Positions 51,101-60,422 of a stretch of 64,000 bases of DNA are shown piece by piece. The DNA lies in contig NZ_UCNN01000009.1 of NCBI RefSeq assembly GCF_900473935.1, positions 62,001 through 126,000 of the forward strand, written 5' to 3'. This DNA comes from Synechococcus sp. UW105 (lineage in GTDB: Bacteria > Cyanobacteriota > Cyanobacteriia > PCC-6307 > Cyanobiaceae). The position numbers and the translations under genes are program-made. The first letter of the stretch is position 1. The number at the start of each line of letters is the position of its first letter. The notes below the pieces were generated by a model. The model saw only the letters and a program-made list of their open reading frames with translations. It searched no databases and was not told where the DNA came from.

Positions 51101-51375
51101 GCAAGCAGCACCAAGAGCATTGCTGGCCCCTCCCACCGGAAACGGGATGGGCCTTCGCCTCAGGCGAGGCCAAAGGGCAAGGCAAAGGCTGGACCAAAGC
51201 CAGGGACATCTGGGAAGGCAACGCAAGAGTTCAGGGAGAACGCCTCGAGGCAGTGCAACAACTGTGCTTTGGGTCTGATCTGCCCCTGAGCGAACTTCTC
51301 AACGATGAGCGTCAGGCATTGGCCTTGGCGTTGCATCAGCCGCTCTTGGAGAGACATCAGGAGGTGAAAGCTTGA
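48133..51375 (+). CDS. recC: Exodeoxyribonuclease V gamma subunit
   Basis: 1080 residues starting at TTG 48133. The N-terminal VNTWPTSRWLGEQLALANPA, ANLRFPFP is the RecC form of a helicase-like fold with inactive motifs, and DILVMTPQVEALAPLVGAVF and FPRQRQRPGFHLMEQQRLLG are further family landmarks. RecC grips the displaced strand, reads Chi-type sites and holds RecB and RecD together. The stop overlaps the recB start, so the three subunits are coupled. Confidence 0.93.
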   Translation: MLTVFRSNRSELLASVLAANFSLDPPGILEQAQVGVNTWPTSRWLGEQLALANPAGICANLRFPFPTGLLRQLVEQLLEPDQASTGPDPWRAQNLVWPLLELLPDLLQHPSSAPLQRWLQDRHAAGLDNLDQPLWQLTRAMADAIDDYTLYRPAMLEAWLAGKNGGSRGEALAESVLWQPELVRRLHNELKCLPFGLKARQLIRRLQQGWRPEASPQPPLRLFGLSSLAPVQVELLQAISALRRIELYLLTPCKDLWQRQQVAFAEAPLAEDWLLSVPSLEARFGRLGAEFQQLLEGSGETQLGEWGEKDLFFCPASAAENNDRRPSLLEQLQEQLIDGAEANGLCLEAEDRSLQFHACPGRLRQLQVIRDQILQLLAHDDSLEPRDILVMTPQVEALAPLVGAVFGDSEATGVHLPWRLTDRSQQSDAGIAQGLLQLLALGGERLTASKLEGLLANPPLLAAHQLEPEDAEAITQALQRAGFRWGIDADDRGGDPSHSLSWAIDRMMLGLVLPDRPGLAIASTAPMALPGSLEQQGRWLSLLRQLLRSLRWLGNSRSVKAWVKGLQEHLSLLFGDGGDWAWELQTIHAALTDWHGIAAESSLKLAAAVVGDILGERLSEGSGRFGHRSGALTISALEPMRAIPHKVVVLMGLDAGAFPRQRQRPGFHLMEQQRLLGDPSSGDQDRYVLLEAVLSARQHLLISWSCRDERTGERLEASTPVRQLMDLLEHVPVREHAANALERSNFLHSPAWPPSSCDQRLLQVRQHLEGGGVDQHAGLASSTPPQPSDAPSPLTPWEDLLTWLKAPQKHWLKQIDLRPREHDHPVVDLEAHTLDEAQRSSLLRRELTPENTLLKNDSPDWLALEHGRGVLPAFSAGTLEASRLEQRWKSLASCLTTLGEERSNLVQVGALEAALPFRGDQIVLVHTARPRTPQRLQLWLWAVLAAAAGCPFRAGVLVARDGHRFRILERITPPDRDQANTLIDQLQGWRKQHQEHCWPLPPETGWAFASGEAKGQGKGWTKARDIWEGNARVQGERLEAVQQLCFGSDLPLSELLNDERQALALALHQPLLERHQEVKA

Positions 51376-54300
51376 ATCACCCCCGCTTTGATGCCAACCA
51401 ATTTCCGTTGGAGCCTGGATTACGACTGCTTGAGGCCAGCGCAGGCACAGGGAAAACCTTCGCCCTGGCCCACCTGGTTCTGCGCCTGCTCAGCGAAGGG
51501 GAAACACCTCTGCAGGTGGAGCAGTTGCTGGTCGTCACCTTCACCGAAGCCGCAGCAGCGGAATTGCGTGACCGCATTACCCGTCGACTTCAGGATGCCC
51601 TGCGTCTTCTCCAGGGGGCCGACTCCAGCGACGCGGACAGTCCACTACAGGACTGGTTGAACACCCGCAAGAACAGTGATCACCGCAAGCTTGAAGGCCA
51701 TCTGCTGCTCGCCCTCGAGCGGCTCGATCGTGCTGACATCACCACCATCCATGGCTTCTGCAGACGCACACTGCAGCGTCAAGCCCTCGAAGCGGGCCTT
51801 GGCCCATCGGTGGCCCTCGAGAGCCAAAGCCATGAGCGACGTGAACAACTCGTGCACGACTACTGGCACCAGCAAGTTCTGCCCTTGCCTCAAACGTTGC
51901 TAGCAGGTCTGCAGCAACGGGGGGTCGATCCAGACAGCCTGATCCGGATCCTCAGCAACCTGGATAGTGATCCTTCCTTGCAACTCGACCCCCTACCGGA
52001 AGGGGTGTCAGCGGAGCGACCCCTTCCCGCTCAGCTCGGCCAGCTTTGGAACGAGCGCTGGATGAACTTCCTCTCCCTCTGGCAGGAGAGAGCCGAATCT
52101 TTAGAGCAGGGATTCGCAACGGCGGCGGTTGAATTCAAGAGCCTTGGTGCGCCCTACAGCCCCTATCGCCTCAAACCAAAATCTGACCGTCTGAACAAAG
52201 TCCAGGACTGGATCAACTCCCTGGGGGAGACGATACCGGGCTACGACGATCTGCTCGCCCAGAGCGATCTGCAGAAGTATTTCCATCCAGGGCCATTCAC
52301 GAAAATGGCAGCACCGGTTCACGGCGACCGGGTGTCACTACCGGAGAAGGCACTGCTCTTGGCCTGCGCCGACCTGGTGGATGGCCCGGCAGAAGCACTC
52401 CTCCTCCACTTTGGCCATTGGAGCCGCAGCGAGCTCAAGCGCCGCAGGGAACGCAGTGGCCAGATGAGCTTTGGGCAACTGCTGGAACAGCTTGATCCTG
52501 GCCCAGGCGATGGCGTACCTGGCCCCCTGCTGCAAACGGTGGCAAAGCGTTATAGGGCTGCACTAATCGATGAATTTCAAGACACCGATCCGATTCAGTG
52601 GCGCATTCTGGCTCGGGCCTTCACCGCCGACCCTGCCCAGCACCTTTTGGTCATGGTTGGCGATCCGAAGCAGGCGATCTACCGCTTTCGTGGTGGGGAA
52701 CTGGCGACCTATCGGCAGGCCGCTGACCGGGCCGAAAACTGCTTTGGGCTGTACGAAAACCGCCGTTCCAGTGAAGGGCTCGTGCAGGCCCTGAATGGCC
52801 TGATGGAGCCGGGGCTCCCCCGCACAGGCCTTGCGGTTCCTGCCGTGCAAGCGAAGGCCGACACAGGACGCCTCATGCTTCCGGAAGGAGAGTCTCCTCT
52901 CCAGCTTCTTGAGCTGGATCCAACCCAGCTCGAAGACATGGTGGCGACGTTCTGCCAGCAGCTGCTGCAACAGCAACTGAAGCTGACGGACGGACCAAGC
53001 CCTCGCTCACTGGTGCCTGGGGATCTCTGCCTATTGGTGAGCCAGCACAGCCAAGCCGAAGCCCTACGTGCTGCGCTGGAACGCCGTCAGATCCCGAGCC
53101 GTTTAGTCAGCAAAGGAGACGTGTTCGAGAGCATCGGCGCCAACGCCCTGCAGCGATTCCTCGATGCCCTAGCCCAACCAGGGCATAACGGCCGTCAGCG
53201 TCTGCTAGCGGCCTCGCCTCTGTTGAGCTGGTCAGCTGCGGAGATCCAAACAGCTGACACACGACGCTGGGATCACCTCGCCGCCGAGTTGAACCTTCTG
53301 GCGGAACGTCTACCGCGCCAGGGGCTAACGGCGGTTCTTGCTCAGCTACAGGGCAGCGAAGGACTGGCGCAGCTCTCCATACGCGGCCGGGTTCTCGCCG
53401 ATCTTCAGCAGGCCGCCGAACTGGTGCAAGAACAGATGCACCGTCAAGGCCTAGGTGCTCAGCAGGCGGCCGACTGGCTCCGACGACAGCGCCTGCAGGA
53501 GCATCGCGAAATCCCTGATGCGCATCTATGTCGCAGCGATGCAGCAGAGTCCGCGATCGCCGTGGTCACGGTGCACCGCAGCAAAGGTCTCGAGTATCCC
53601 GTCGTGATTTGTCCCTACCTCTGGAAGGGCAGCAAAACGATCAGGGCCGATACCCGGATGATCGGTCGTCGGTGGACACCGGAGCCAGGGGGGCCGCCCC
53701 ACATGGATCTTCACCTCAACCCTCACTGGGGCCGCGGCCGCCTTGCCTCCCAGCAGGATCAACAGGCCCAGGCGGCTGAAGCTGAACGCCTGGCCTACGT
53801 GGCCTGCACCCGCGCGCGCCATCTTCTGGTGCTGGGCTGGCCAGGCGCCGACCTGGCGGAAGCAGGAAACCCACTCAGCAATTGGCTTGTGGACGGGAGC
53901 AGGGAACGGGAGCTTCCTCTGCTTCGTCTCAGCCTTGAGGCCTCAGGCAAGGGAGCTCCCTGGCAGCCCCCCCCTCCGGAAGGAGACCTGGCGATCAGCC
54001 CTGTACCAGCACGCAGCCTTGACAGCCGCTGGGGCCGAGCCAGCTACTCCGCCTGGGCCCATTCGCAGAAGGCCATACCGCCGACCATGCAGGAGGACGG
54101 TCGAGACACCGATGCGCTGGGCCTGGATCAAAGCGAAACGGGCGATTCGCCTGGCGATTTTTCCAATCAAACAACAGAAAACGGAATCACCTGGGAGGAG
54201 CTCGGGCCTCTGGCGGACTTCCCTCGAGGCGCCGGCCCCGGTGAGGCCCTGCATCGGATTTTGGAGCGGATCAACTACAACCAACTGGCAGGCGGTGATC

Positions 54301-55031
54301 TTGAGCCATGCCGGACCGTGGTGGAGCAGGAGCTGCCCCGCGCAGGACTGAGTGATGCGCTCGCAGATCCACTGATCAAAGGGCTCATCCAATTGGTGCA
54401 AAGCCCTCTCGGAGGACCGCTTGGGTCCTACCGACTTGGTGATCTGACAGCGGGCAGCTGGCTCAACGAGATGAACTTCGATCTGCCCTTGGCCCACACC
54501 ATGGCGAAGCGGCAGGTACGCAGCAGTGGCCTGGCCAGGGTTTTTCAGAACCATCCCGGCGGCGTGTTCAACACCGCTTATGCCAACAGGCTCAGTCAGC
54601 TGGAGATCGCCAGCAGAGGCTTTCTCACCGGCTCAATCGATTTGGTCTTCCAATGCAAAGAGCGTTGGTGGGTCGCCGATTGGAAGAGCAACTGGCTCGG
54701 GCAACGTGATCAGCAGGGAACGGTGCGTCAATGCGGGCCAAGTAGCTACTCACAGGAGGCGATGGTGCGCCTGATGGCGAATAATCACTACCCATTGCAA
54801 GCTCACCTCTATGTGGTCGCTCTGCATCGCTACCTGAAATGGCGACTGCACGACTACAGACCGGAGCGACATCTGGGTGGCTATGCCTATGTGTTCTTGA
54901 GGGGTGTACCCGGCGCCATCAACCACCCCGGGCACTCAGCCAAGGCACCTACCCCAGGTGTGTTGGTCGATCAACCCAGCCTGGAAAGAGTGATGGCCTT
55001 GGATGCACTGTTGCAAGAGGGCCAACCATGA
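51372..55031 (+). CDS. recB: Exodeoxyribonuclease V beta subunit
   Basis: 1219 residues from TTG 51372, the usual RecB length. Walker A ASAGTGKT (about residues 19-26) and VVTFTEAAAAELRDRI open a UvrD-type SF1A helicase; IDEFQDTDP and VGDPKQAIYRFRGG are motifs II and III; VVTVHRSKGLEYPVV is motif V. The C-terminal nuclease has GSIDLVFQ, VADWKSN and QAHLYVVAL, the catalytic D..DxK and QxxxY pattern. It resects double-strand ends for recombination. Confidence 0.95.
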   Translation: MNHPRFDANQFPLEPGLRLLEASAGTGKTFALAHLVLRLLSEGETPLQVEQLLVVTFTEAAAAELRDRITRRLQDALRLLQGADSSDADSPLQDWLNTRKNSDHRKLEGHLLLALERLDRADITTIHGFCRRTLQRQALEAGLGPSVALESQSHERREQLVHDYWHQQVLPLPQTLLAGLQQRGVDPDSLIRILSNLDSDPSLQLDPLPEGVSAERPLPAQLGQLWNERWMNFLSLWQERAESLEQGFATAAVEFKSLGAPYSPYRLKPKSDRLNKVQDWINSLGETIPGYDDLLAQSDLQKYFHPGPFTKMAAPVHGDRVSLPEKALLLACADLVDGPAEALLLHFGHWSRSELKRRRERSGQMSFGQLLEQLDPGPGDGVPGPLLQTVAKRYRAALIDEFQDTDPIQWRILARAFTADPAQHLLVMVGDPKQAIYRFRGGELATYRQAADRAENCFGLYENRRSSEGLVQALNGLMEPGLPRTGLAVPAVQAKADTGRLMLPEGESPLQLLELDPTQLEDMVATFCQQLLQQQLKLTDGPSPRSLVPGDLCLLVSQHSQAEALRAALERRQIPSRLVSKGDVFESIGANALQRFLDALAQPGHNGRQRLLAASPLLSWSAAEIQTADTRRWDHLAAELNLLAERLPRQGLTAVLAQLQGSEGLAQLSIRGRVLADLQQAAELVQEQMHRQGLGAQQAADWLRRQRLQEHREIPDAHLCRSDAAESAIAVVTVHRSKGLEYPVVICPYLWKGSKTIRADTRMIGRRWTPEPGGPPHMDLHLNPHWGRGRLASQQDQQAQAAEAERLAYVACTRARHLLVLGWPGADLAEAGNPLSNWLVDGSRERELPLLRLSLEASGKGAPWQPPPPEGDLAISPVPARSLDSRWGRASYSAWAHSQKAIPPTMQEDGRDTDALGLDQSETGDSPGDFSNQTTENGITWEELGPLADFPRGAGPGEALHRILERINYNQLAGGDLEPCRTVVEQELPRAGLSDALADPLIKGLIQLVQSPLGGPLGSYRLGDLTAGSWLNEMNFDLPLAHTMAKRQVRSSGLARVFQNHPGGVFNTAYANRLSQLEIASRGFLTGSIDLVFQCKERWWVADWKSNWLGQRDQQGTVRQCGPSSYSQEAMVRLMANNHYPLQAHLYVVALHRYLKWRLHDYRPERHLGGYAYVFLRGVPGAINHPGHSAKAPTPGVLVDQPSLERVMALDALLQEGQP

Positions 55032-56692
55032 CCAGCGTCCTCGGCAACAGCTTGGTCGAAGCTCTGATGCGGCTCCTGCCACCGATGGAAGCCGATGTCA
55101 GTGTCCTGGAGGCCGTGGTCCTTGCGCTGACCGATGCCTTGGAGCAAGGCGAGCTCGGGATCCACCTCAAGGGCGAAACACCCGATGGCATCACTGCTGA
55201 GCAATGGCCAAAGAGGATGCTTCAGGTCTTAGAGGCCAGTGGCTGGATGGTCTCGAGCCAGACCCTCAACGACAAGCCTGAGGCGCCGATCGTTCACGAC
55301 GGCGATTGGCTGCGCTGGCGACGTTGGCATCAGGACCTGGACAGCTGCCTGCAACGTCTGCTGGAGCTGGGCGAGTGTCCAATGGTCGAGCCACCCCCAC
55401 CTGAGCTGCTGGAGACGTGCCGCATCCAGGCGGAAGAGGCAGGGTTAGACGGCTGCCAATGCGACGCGGTCATCACGTTGCTGCAACGGCGGCTGGTCCT
55501 GCTCACTGGTGGCCCTGGTACCGGCAAGACCTCCACCGTGGTGCAGATGCTGGCGGCTGCCCTACGACGCAAACCTGACCTTCGCATTCAGCTGTCTGCT
55601 CCGACCGGCAAGGCAGCATCCCGCCTGCTCGAGGCCGTGACTTTGGGTGGCGAGGGGCTGGAGCCTGAGCAAGCCAAGCCCTTGACCCAGCTCACCAGCT
55701 GCACCTTGCACCGTCTGCTCGAAGCGCAGGGAGAGGGACGGTTCCGCCGCAATCAACAGACCCCTCTCGACCTCGACTTACTGGTGGTGGATGAATTCTC
55801 GATGGTGGATCTGCCCCTGATGGGAGCACTCCTGGATGCCATGCCCGCGCACGGCCAGTTGCTGTTGGTCGGTGATGCCAATCAGCTCCCCCCTGTTGGC
55901 CCCGGAGCTGTGCTGCAGGAGCTGATCCAGCCTCAACGTCTCCAGCGACTCGGTACCGCTGCGGTCGAACTGCGCACCACCTATCGCAATGACGGTGCGA
56001 TCGCGGTTCTCGCTTCACAACTACGTGAAGGGATGACGGGCCTGGACCAAAAATGCCTCAGCCGTCTCAAGCCAAACGACAATGTGACCTGGCTGGAGGC
56101 CCCCAGTCAGGCCCTGCCATCCGTGCTGGTGGAACTGCTTCTGAAGCAACAGGAGTGCCTCAAAGCACTGGCCAGGACTCTGCGCTGGCAAAATGACGAT
56201 CCCCATCCCGACGATGTAGCCGCCCTGCTTGGACAGCTGGAGGCTGAGATCGCCCTCAGTCCGGTGAGACAAGGCCCTTGGGGCGTTGAGGCCATCCACC
56301 GGGCCTTGCTGGGGGAGCTCAGCCGCAGGCCTGTTCAACACTGGCCAGCAGGAACGCCGGTGCTCAATCGCCACAACAGACCGGAGCAAGGACTGGCCAA
56401 TGGGGATATCGGTGTGATGGTGCAGAGGGATCAGCACTCGCTTGTGCTGCTGCCTGGAGGACGCCTGCTTCACCCGGCCCAGCTGTCTGGAGCGGAACCC
56501 GCCTTCGCCCTTACCGTGCACAAATCCCAAGGCAGCCAGTACGGCCGCGTGGCCCTGCTGCTCCCCCCAACCCGGTATCCAGACCCCCGTCTGGCCTACA
56601 CCGGCCTGACCCGTGCCCGTTCAAAGGTGCTGCTAATCACACCTTTAATCAGCAAAAACCTGGCCGGATCAGAGCAACCTCGCCATGCTTGA
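55028..56692 (+). CDS. recD: Exodeoxyribonuclease V alpha subunit
   Basis: 554 residues from ATG 55028, which overlaps the recB stop (ATGA). GGPGTGKTS (Walker A), LLVVDEFSM (Walker B), VGDANQLPPVGPG and the C-terminal TVHKSQGSQYG are the SF1B 5'-3' helicase motifs of RecD. The protein is slightly shorter than the E. coli form. The longer frame from 54839 lies inside recB and is rejected. Confidence 0.95.
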   Translation: MTSVLGNSLVEALMRLLPPMEADVSVLEAVVLALTDALEQGELGIHLKGETPDGITAEQWPKRMLQVLEASGWMVSSQTLNDKPEAPIVHDGDWLRWRRWHQDLDSCLQRLLELGECPMVEPPPPELLETCRIQAEEAGLDGCQCDAVITLLQRRLVLLTGGPGTGKTSTVVQMLAAALRRKPDLRIQLSAPTGKAASRLLEAVTLGGEGLEPEQAKPLTQLTSCTLHRLLEAQGEGRFRRNQQTPLDLDLLVVDEFSMVDLPLMGALLDAMPAHGQLLLVGDANQLPPVGPGAVLQELIQPQRLQRLGTAAVELRTTYRNDGAIAVLASQLREGMTGLDQKCLSRLKPNDNVTWLEAPSQALPSVLVELLLKQQECLKALARTLRWQNDDPHPDDVAALLGQLEAEIALSPVRQGPWGVEAIHRALLGELSRRPVQHWPAGTPVLNRHNRPEQGLANGDIGVMVQRDQHSLVLLPGGRLLHPAQLSGAEPAFALTVHKSQGSQYGRVALLLPPTRYPDPRLAYTGLTRARSKVLLITPLISKNLAGSEQPRHA

Positions 56693-56709
56693 AACCCCGC
56701 AGGGAGACG

Positions 56710-57066
56710 GTGAGCAGCGCAGATGAACGGGTGATCCGCCCCTGGGGGTGGTACGAAGAACTGCGGGAAGGTTCCGGTTACAAGCTCAAACGACTCTGGC
56801 TCGATGCAGGTCAGAGGCTGAGCCTGCAACGTCATCACCATCGCAGCGAGAACTGGACAGTGGCGGAAGGGAGCGGCGCTCTGCTCTGCGATGGCCGCTG
56901 GAGCTCAGCGACCCCTGGCATGACACTGCACATCCCCTGTGGCGCCATTCACCGAGCGCAGGGCGGGGAAGAGGGACTGCTGCTGATTGAGGTGCAGCAC
57001 GGTGCATTGCTTGAGGAAAGCGACATCGAACGATTGGAAGATGATTTCGGTCGAGTGTTAAGTTGA
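56710..57066 (+). CDS. Cupin, mannose-6-phosphate isomerase type II-like
   Basis: About 118 residues from GTG 56710, preferred because AGGGAG lies 4 nt upstream; a TTG at 56689 overlapping recD is possible. RPWGWYEEL, GYKLKRLWLDAGQRLSLQRH, ENWTVAEGSG and HIPCGAIHRAQ form the cupin seen at the C-terminus of mannose-1-phosphate guanylyltransferase/mannose-6-phosphate isomerase proteins. The histidines bind a metal. A stand-alone cupin of this kind may be a sugar-phosphate isomerase. Confidence 0.75.
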   Translation: MSSADERVIRPWGWYEELREGSGYKLKRLWLDAGQRLSLQRHHHRSENWTVAEGSGALLCDGRWSSATPGMTLHIPCGAIHRAQGGEEGLLLIEVQHGALLEESDIERLEDDFGRVLS

Positions 57067-57170
57067 TCAATCAACCTTGAAAGAAAGGGCAAGCAATCAG
57101 ATCGGCCTCGGCCGTGTTGGACTTTGCCGGCCTGACTTGCAGGGATCAATCAGGCCACTGCCTTTTCAAA

Positions 57171-59000
57171 ATGACTCAAAGTGCAGCGCACGGAGATTTC
57201 GCGTGCTCAGTGGATCTCAGCGCCACAGAGCTGGCAGCAGAGGGCGAAACGACCCCTGCGACTGAGGAAACCAGCGATACCAACGCGGTGTTCACCACGG
57301 TGATTGAAACAACCGAAGACACCCCAGACGAGCCCTCTGGATTTGCCCAGTTCGGCTTCAGCGATGCGCTGTTAAACACCCTCAACGAGAAGGGATATAA
57401 GGAGCCCTCCCCGATCCAGGCGGCCGCATTCCCCGAGCTCATGCTCGGCCGTGATCTCGTTGGCCAGGCACAAACCGGCACTGGCAAAACCGCGGCCTTC
57501 GCCCTACCCATCCTGGAACGCTTGCAGGAGGATGGCCCACGCCCACAGGCTCTGGTGCTTGCCCCCACTAGGGAACTGGCGATGCAGGTGGCGGACTCCT
57601 TCCGTGCCTACTCGGCCGGCCATCCCCATCTCAATGTCTTGGCCATCTACGGAGGATCTGATTTCCGGTCCCAGATCCACGCTCTCAAACGCGGCGTTGA
57701 TGTGGTGGTGGGCACCCCAGGGCGTGTGATGGACCATATGCGTCAGGGCACGCTCGACACCAGCGGCCTGCGCTGCCTGGTTCTCGATGAAGCCGATGAA
57801 ATGCTGCGCATGGGCTTCATCGACGATGTCGAATGGATTCTCGATCAGTTGCCGGAACAGCGGCAGGTGGTGCTGTTCTCAGCCACGATGCCCTCCGAGA
57901 TCCGCAGGCTATCCAAGCGCTACCTCAGCGAACCGGCTGAGATCACGATTAAAACGCAGGAGAAGGAAGCACGTCGCATCCGCCATCGCTGCATCACCCT
58001 CCAGAACAGCCACAAACTTGAAGCCCTCAACCGGGTGCTGGAGGCCGTCACCGGCGAAGGGGTGATCATCTTCGCCCGCACCAAGGCGATCACCCTCAAT
58101 GTGTCTGAATCCCTTGAGGCTGCTGGCCATGATGTGGCTGTGCTCAATGGCGATGTTCCCCAGAACCAGCGGGAGCGAACTGTGGAACGGCTGCGCAAGG
58201 GAACGGTCAACATCCTTGTCGCCACAGATGTGGCTGCACGAGGCCTGGATGTGGAGCGCATTGGTCTAGTGATCAACTACGACATGCCCTTCGACAGCGA
58301 GGCCTACGTGCATCGCATCGGTCGGACCGGTCGCGCAGGCCGCACCGGCGAGGCCATTCTGTTCGTGACGCCTCGCGAACGACGCTTTGTCAACAACCTC
58401 GAGCGTGCTGTCAACCAGGAGATCGAGCCAATGGCGATCCCCAGCAATGCGGAGATCAACCAAGCGCGTCTCGACAAGCTTCGGCAGCGGCTCACCGATG
58501 CGGCCACTGGCGAAGCCCGTCAGCCCGATGAATCCGCCCTGCTGCAGGAATTACTCCAGCGCGTCAGCAACGAGCACGACATCGAACCCTCCCGGCTTGC
58601 GCTCGCCGCGCTGACCCTTGCCGTCGGCACAGGTCCTCTGTTGGTACAGGGCGATGAGAGTTGGCTGCAAAATACCGGCCGCCAGCGGTTCGAACGTCGC
58701 GACGACCGTTTCGGCGAGAGAGGTAATCGCCGCAGACCCGAGCGCGCGTCGCGTCCACCCGAAGACAATATGGAACGATTTCGCGTCGAGGTGGGACATC
58801 GTGATCGCGTCAAACCCGGCAACCTCGTTGGTGCGATCGCGAATGAATCCGGCCTGCAAGGTCGCATGATTGGTCGCATTCAAATTTTTGAATCCCACAG
58901 TTTTGTGGATCTTCCCAAAGGCATGCCACAGGATGTTTTCGCGTCTCTGAAGCGGCTCAAGGTGATGAACAGAGAACTACAGATTCGGCCCGCTACTTAA
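57171..59000 (+). CDS. DEAD-box RNA helicase (DeaD/CsdA type)
   Basis: 609 residues from ATG 57171. The Q motif (GYKEPSPIQAAAFP) is followed by AQTGTGKTAAFALP, PTRELAMQV, VLDEADEML, FSATMP, ATDVAARGLDVERIG and HRIGRTGRAGR. The C-terminal domain (VGHRDRVKPGNLVGAIANES to IQIFESHSFVDLP) is the DbpA/CsdA RNA-binding fold. Acts in ribosome assembly and RNA unwinding; the cyanobacterial relative CrhR is redox- and cold-responsive. An Arg-rich linker separates the two parts. An upstream GTG at 57114 is less likely. Confidence 0.92.
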   Translation: MTQSAAHGDFACSVDLSATELAAEGETTPATEETSDTNAVFTTVIETTEDTPDEPSGFAQFGFSDALLNTLNEKGYKEPSPIQAAAFPELMLGRDLVGQAQTGTGKTAAFALPILERLQEDGPRPQALVLAPTRELAMQVADSFRAYSAGHPHLNVLAIYGGSDFRSQIHALKRGVDVVVGTPGRVMDHMRQGTLDTSGLRCLVLDEADEMLRMGFIDDVEWILDQLPEQRQVVLFSATMPSEIRRLSKRYLSEPAEITIKTQEKEARRIRHRCITLQNSHKLEALNRVLEAVTGEGVIIFARTKAITLNVSESLEAAGHDVAVLNGDVPQNQRERTVERLRKGTVNILVATDVAARGLDVERIGLVINYDMPFDSEAYVHRIGRTGRAGRTGEAILFVTPRERRFVNNLERAVNQEIEPMAIPSNAEINQARLDKLRQRLTDAATGEARQPDESALLQELLQRVSNEHDIEPSRLALAALTLAVGTGPLLVQGDESWLQNTGRQRFERRDDRFGERGNRRRPERASRPPEDNMERFRVEVGHRDRVKPGNLVGAIANESGLQGRMIGRIQIFESHSFVDLPKGMPQDVFASLKRLKVMNRELQIRPAT

Positions 59001-59004
59001 ATCC

Positions 59005-59295
59005 ATGTCATCTCGTATGCCTGCTCTGCTCAAGGCGACACTGGTGCCAATTGGCCTGTCAGCAACGATGGCGGCACTGCCAGGTGACGCCTGGGCAGAA
59101 GGAGATGACGGACTGATTACACAATTTTGTCTAGCCAGCTTCAATGCAGCCATGGCCCACGCCGGTCAATCCCCACCGGATGGGATGGGAAGCTACACCT
59201 GTCGTTGCTTCCTCGATGAAGTGAAATCTGGGGCCTCGATCGACGCAGCCCAAACCACCTGCAAGTCCAAAGCAGCCTCGATTTACAAGCTCTGA
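59005..59295 (+). CDS. Small exported Cys protein (96 aa)
   Basis: The signal peptide ends at GDAWA. The mature region (ITQFCLASFNAAMAHAGQSP, YTCRCFLDEV, TTCKSKAASIYKL) has four cysteines, enough for two disulfides. It starts 4 bp after the helicase stop, so it is probably co-transcribed. No function known. Confidence 0.65.
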   Translation: MSSRMPALLKATLVPIGLSATMAALPGDAWAEGDDGLITQFCLASFNAAMAHAGQSPPDGMGSYTCRCFLDEVKSGASIDAAQTTCKSKAASIYKL

Positions 59296-59698
59296 AACAT
59301 CGAAAAACAGCTGGACAGACACCCCCCACGCAAGCCAGAAGGACACACTTTCAGCATTGAGGGGATTCCAACTGCTCTGATCGAGTTCAACCACGCGCTG
59401 GCGCACTCCGAGCGACAGACCACTCCATCCGAGATGCTTTCAAGCGTAAAAAGCAGGTGTGCTGCGATCCACACCCGTCTGCCTTCAAGCGATTCAAGAG
59501 AACCCCTTGAAGGCTCTTGTGACAGTCTGTTAGGCCGAGATCGACCCACCTGGCCCTGTAGCGTGGAGCGGCATCAGCTTCAGCGTTCGGCTCTGATCGG
59601 CTCGCTCCCCCAGCTTCAGCTCAACAGCTCCAGCATCAAGGACATCCTTTTCGGACCACGACTTCACTGATCACACACGTCCAACGGTCCCCACAGGA
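59296..59698. other. Intergenic upstream of RRM gene
   Basis: No gene supported. A long leader for the RRM gene is plausible, as such genes are often cold-regulated, but no structure is evident. Confidence 0.4.
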
Positions 59699-60070
59699 AT
59701 GACCATTTACATCGGCAACCTCTCCTTCCAGGCTGAGCAGGAAGACCTGCTTGACCTGTTCAGCCAGTACGGCGAAGTTAAGAGCGCCAGCCTCCCCCTC
59801 GACCGGGAAACCGGTCGCAAACGCGGCTTCGGCTTCGTTGAGATGAATACCGATGCCGACGAGCAGAAGGCCATCGATGACCTCCAGAACGTTGAATGGA
59901 TGGGTCGGATGATCCGCGTCAATAAAGCAACCCCCCGCGAGCGTACCGGTGGCGGTGGCGGTGGCGGTGGCCGCGGCGGCTACGGCGGTGGCGGCGGTGG
60001 CGGCTACGGCGGTGGCGGTGGCGGTGGCGGCTACGGCGGTGGCGGTGGCGGTGGCGGAAACCGTTGGTGA
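59699..60070 (+). CDS. Glycine-rich RRM RNA-binding protein
   Basis: 123 residues. One RRM (residues 1-80) has RNP2 IYIGNLS and RNP1 RGFGFVEM, the aromatic residues contacting RNA. The tail is a run of glycines broken by single Tyr or Arg (about residues 84-120), ending NRW. Cyanobacterial proteins of this class are cold-induced and help place mRNAs at the membrane. The Gly tract is encoded by a GGC/GGT repeat prone to slippage. A terminator follows at 60099. Confidence 0.92.
   Translation: MTIYIGNLSFQAEQEDLLDLFSQYGEVKSASLPLDRETGRKRGFGFVEMNTDADEQKAIDDLQNVEWMGRMIRVNKATPRERTGGGGGGGGRGGYGGGGGGGYGGGGGGGGYGGGGGGGGNRW
59948..60058 (+). repeat. GGC/GGT-rich tandem repeat in coding sequence
   Basis: Repeated GGTGGCGGTGGC and GGCTACGGCGGTGGC units encode the Gly-Tyr tail of the RRM protein. 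Length variation between strains is expected. Confidence 0.8.
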
Positions 60071-60098
60071 ACTGACCACCTCGCCTCATTGTTCATTC

Positions 60099-60127
60099 AG
60101 GCCACCTGCGCAAGCGGTGGCCTTTTT
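60099..60127 (+). terminator. Terminator of the RRM gene
   Basis: GGCCACC, loop, GGTGGCC, then TTTTT on the plus strand, about 30 nt after the stop. Confidence 0.85.
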
Positions 60128-60153
60128 GCTGTTAGCAACGAGGAGCGAAAGCC

Positions 60154-60351
60154 TCAGTTCGTGCCGAGCTCGTCCAGCTCCTGGCGAAGATCCATTTGCT
60201 CGGATCGAGCGATCAACCGGTTAGAGAGATCGAGCTGATCCACAGCTTCGCTCCGATCTGGGCGCAGATGGGGGAGGACTGAGCGCAGGCCGCGACGACG
60301 CTTGCGTGCCACAAAGCGGTGAAATCGATTAATCGAACGGGAACGGGTCAT
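60154..60351 (-). CDS. Small basic protein (65 aa)
   Basis: From ATG 60351: MTRSRSINRFHRFVARKRRR, then SVLPHLRPDRSEAVDQLDLS, ending LRQELDELGTN. A basic N-terminal half and acidic C-terminal half. The basic part could bind RNA or ribosomes; that is inference. Converges with the RRM terminator and is divergent from the ABC exporter gene. Confidence 0.55.
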   Translation of the reverse strand: MTRSRSINRFHRFVARKRRRGLRSVLPHLRPDRSEAVDQLDLSNRLIARSEQMDLRQELDELGTN

Positions 60352-60422
60352 GAACACCTCATCGCTCTAAGAGAGGTCTAGAACTGATAACAAGAAAAAA
60401 CCGTTCCTTCGCAACAGAACGC

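Noticed and set aside
54839-55027. Longer recD from an upstream ATG inside recB
   Set aside because: The ATG at 55028 overlaps the recB stop in the usual coupled manner, and the upstream residues are low-complexity frame noise.
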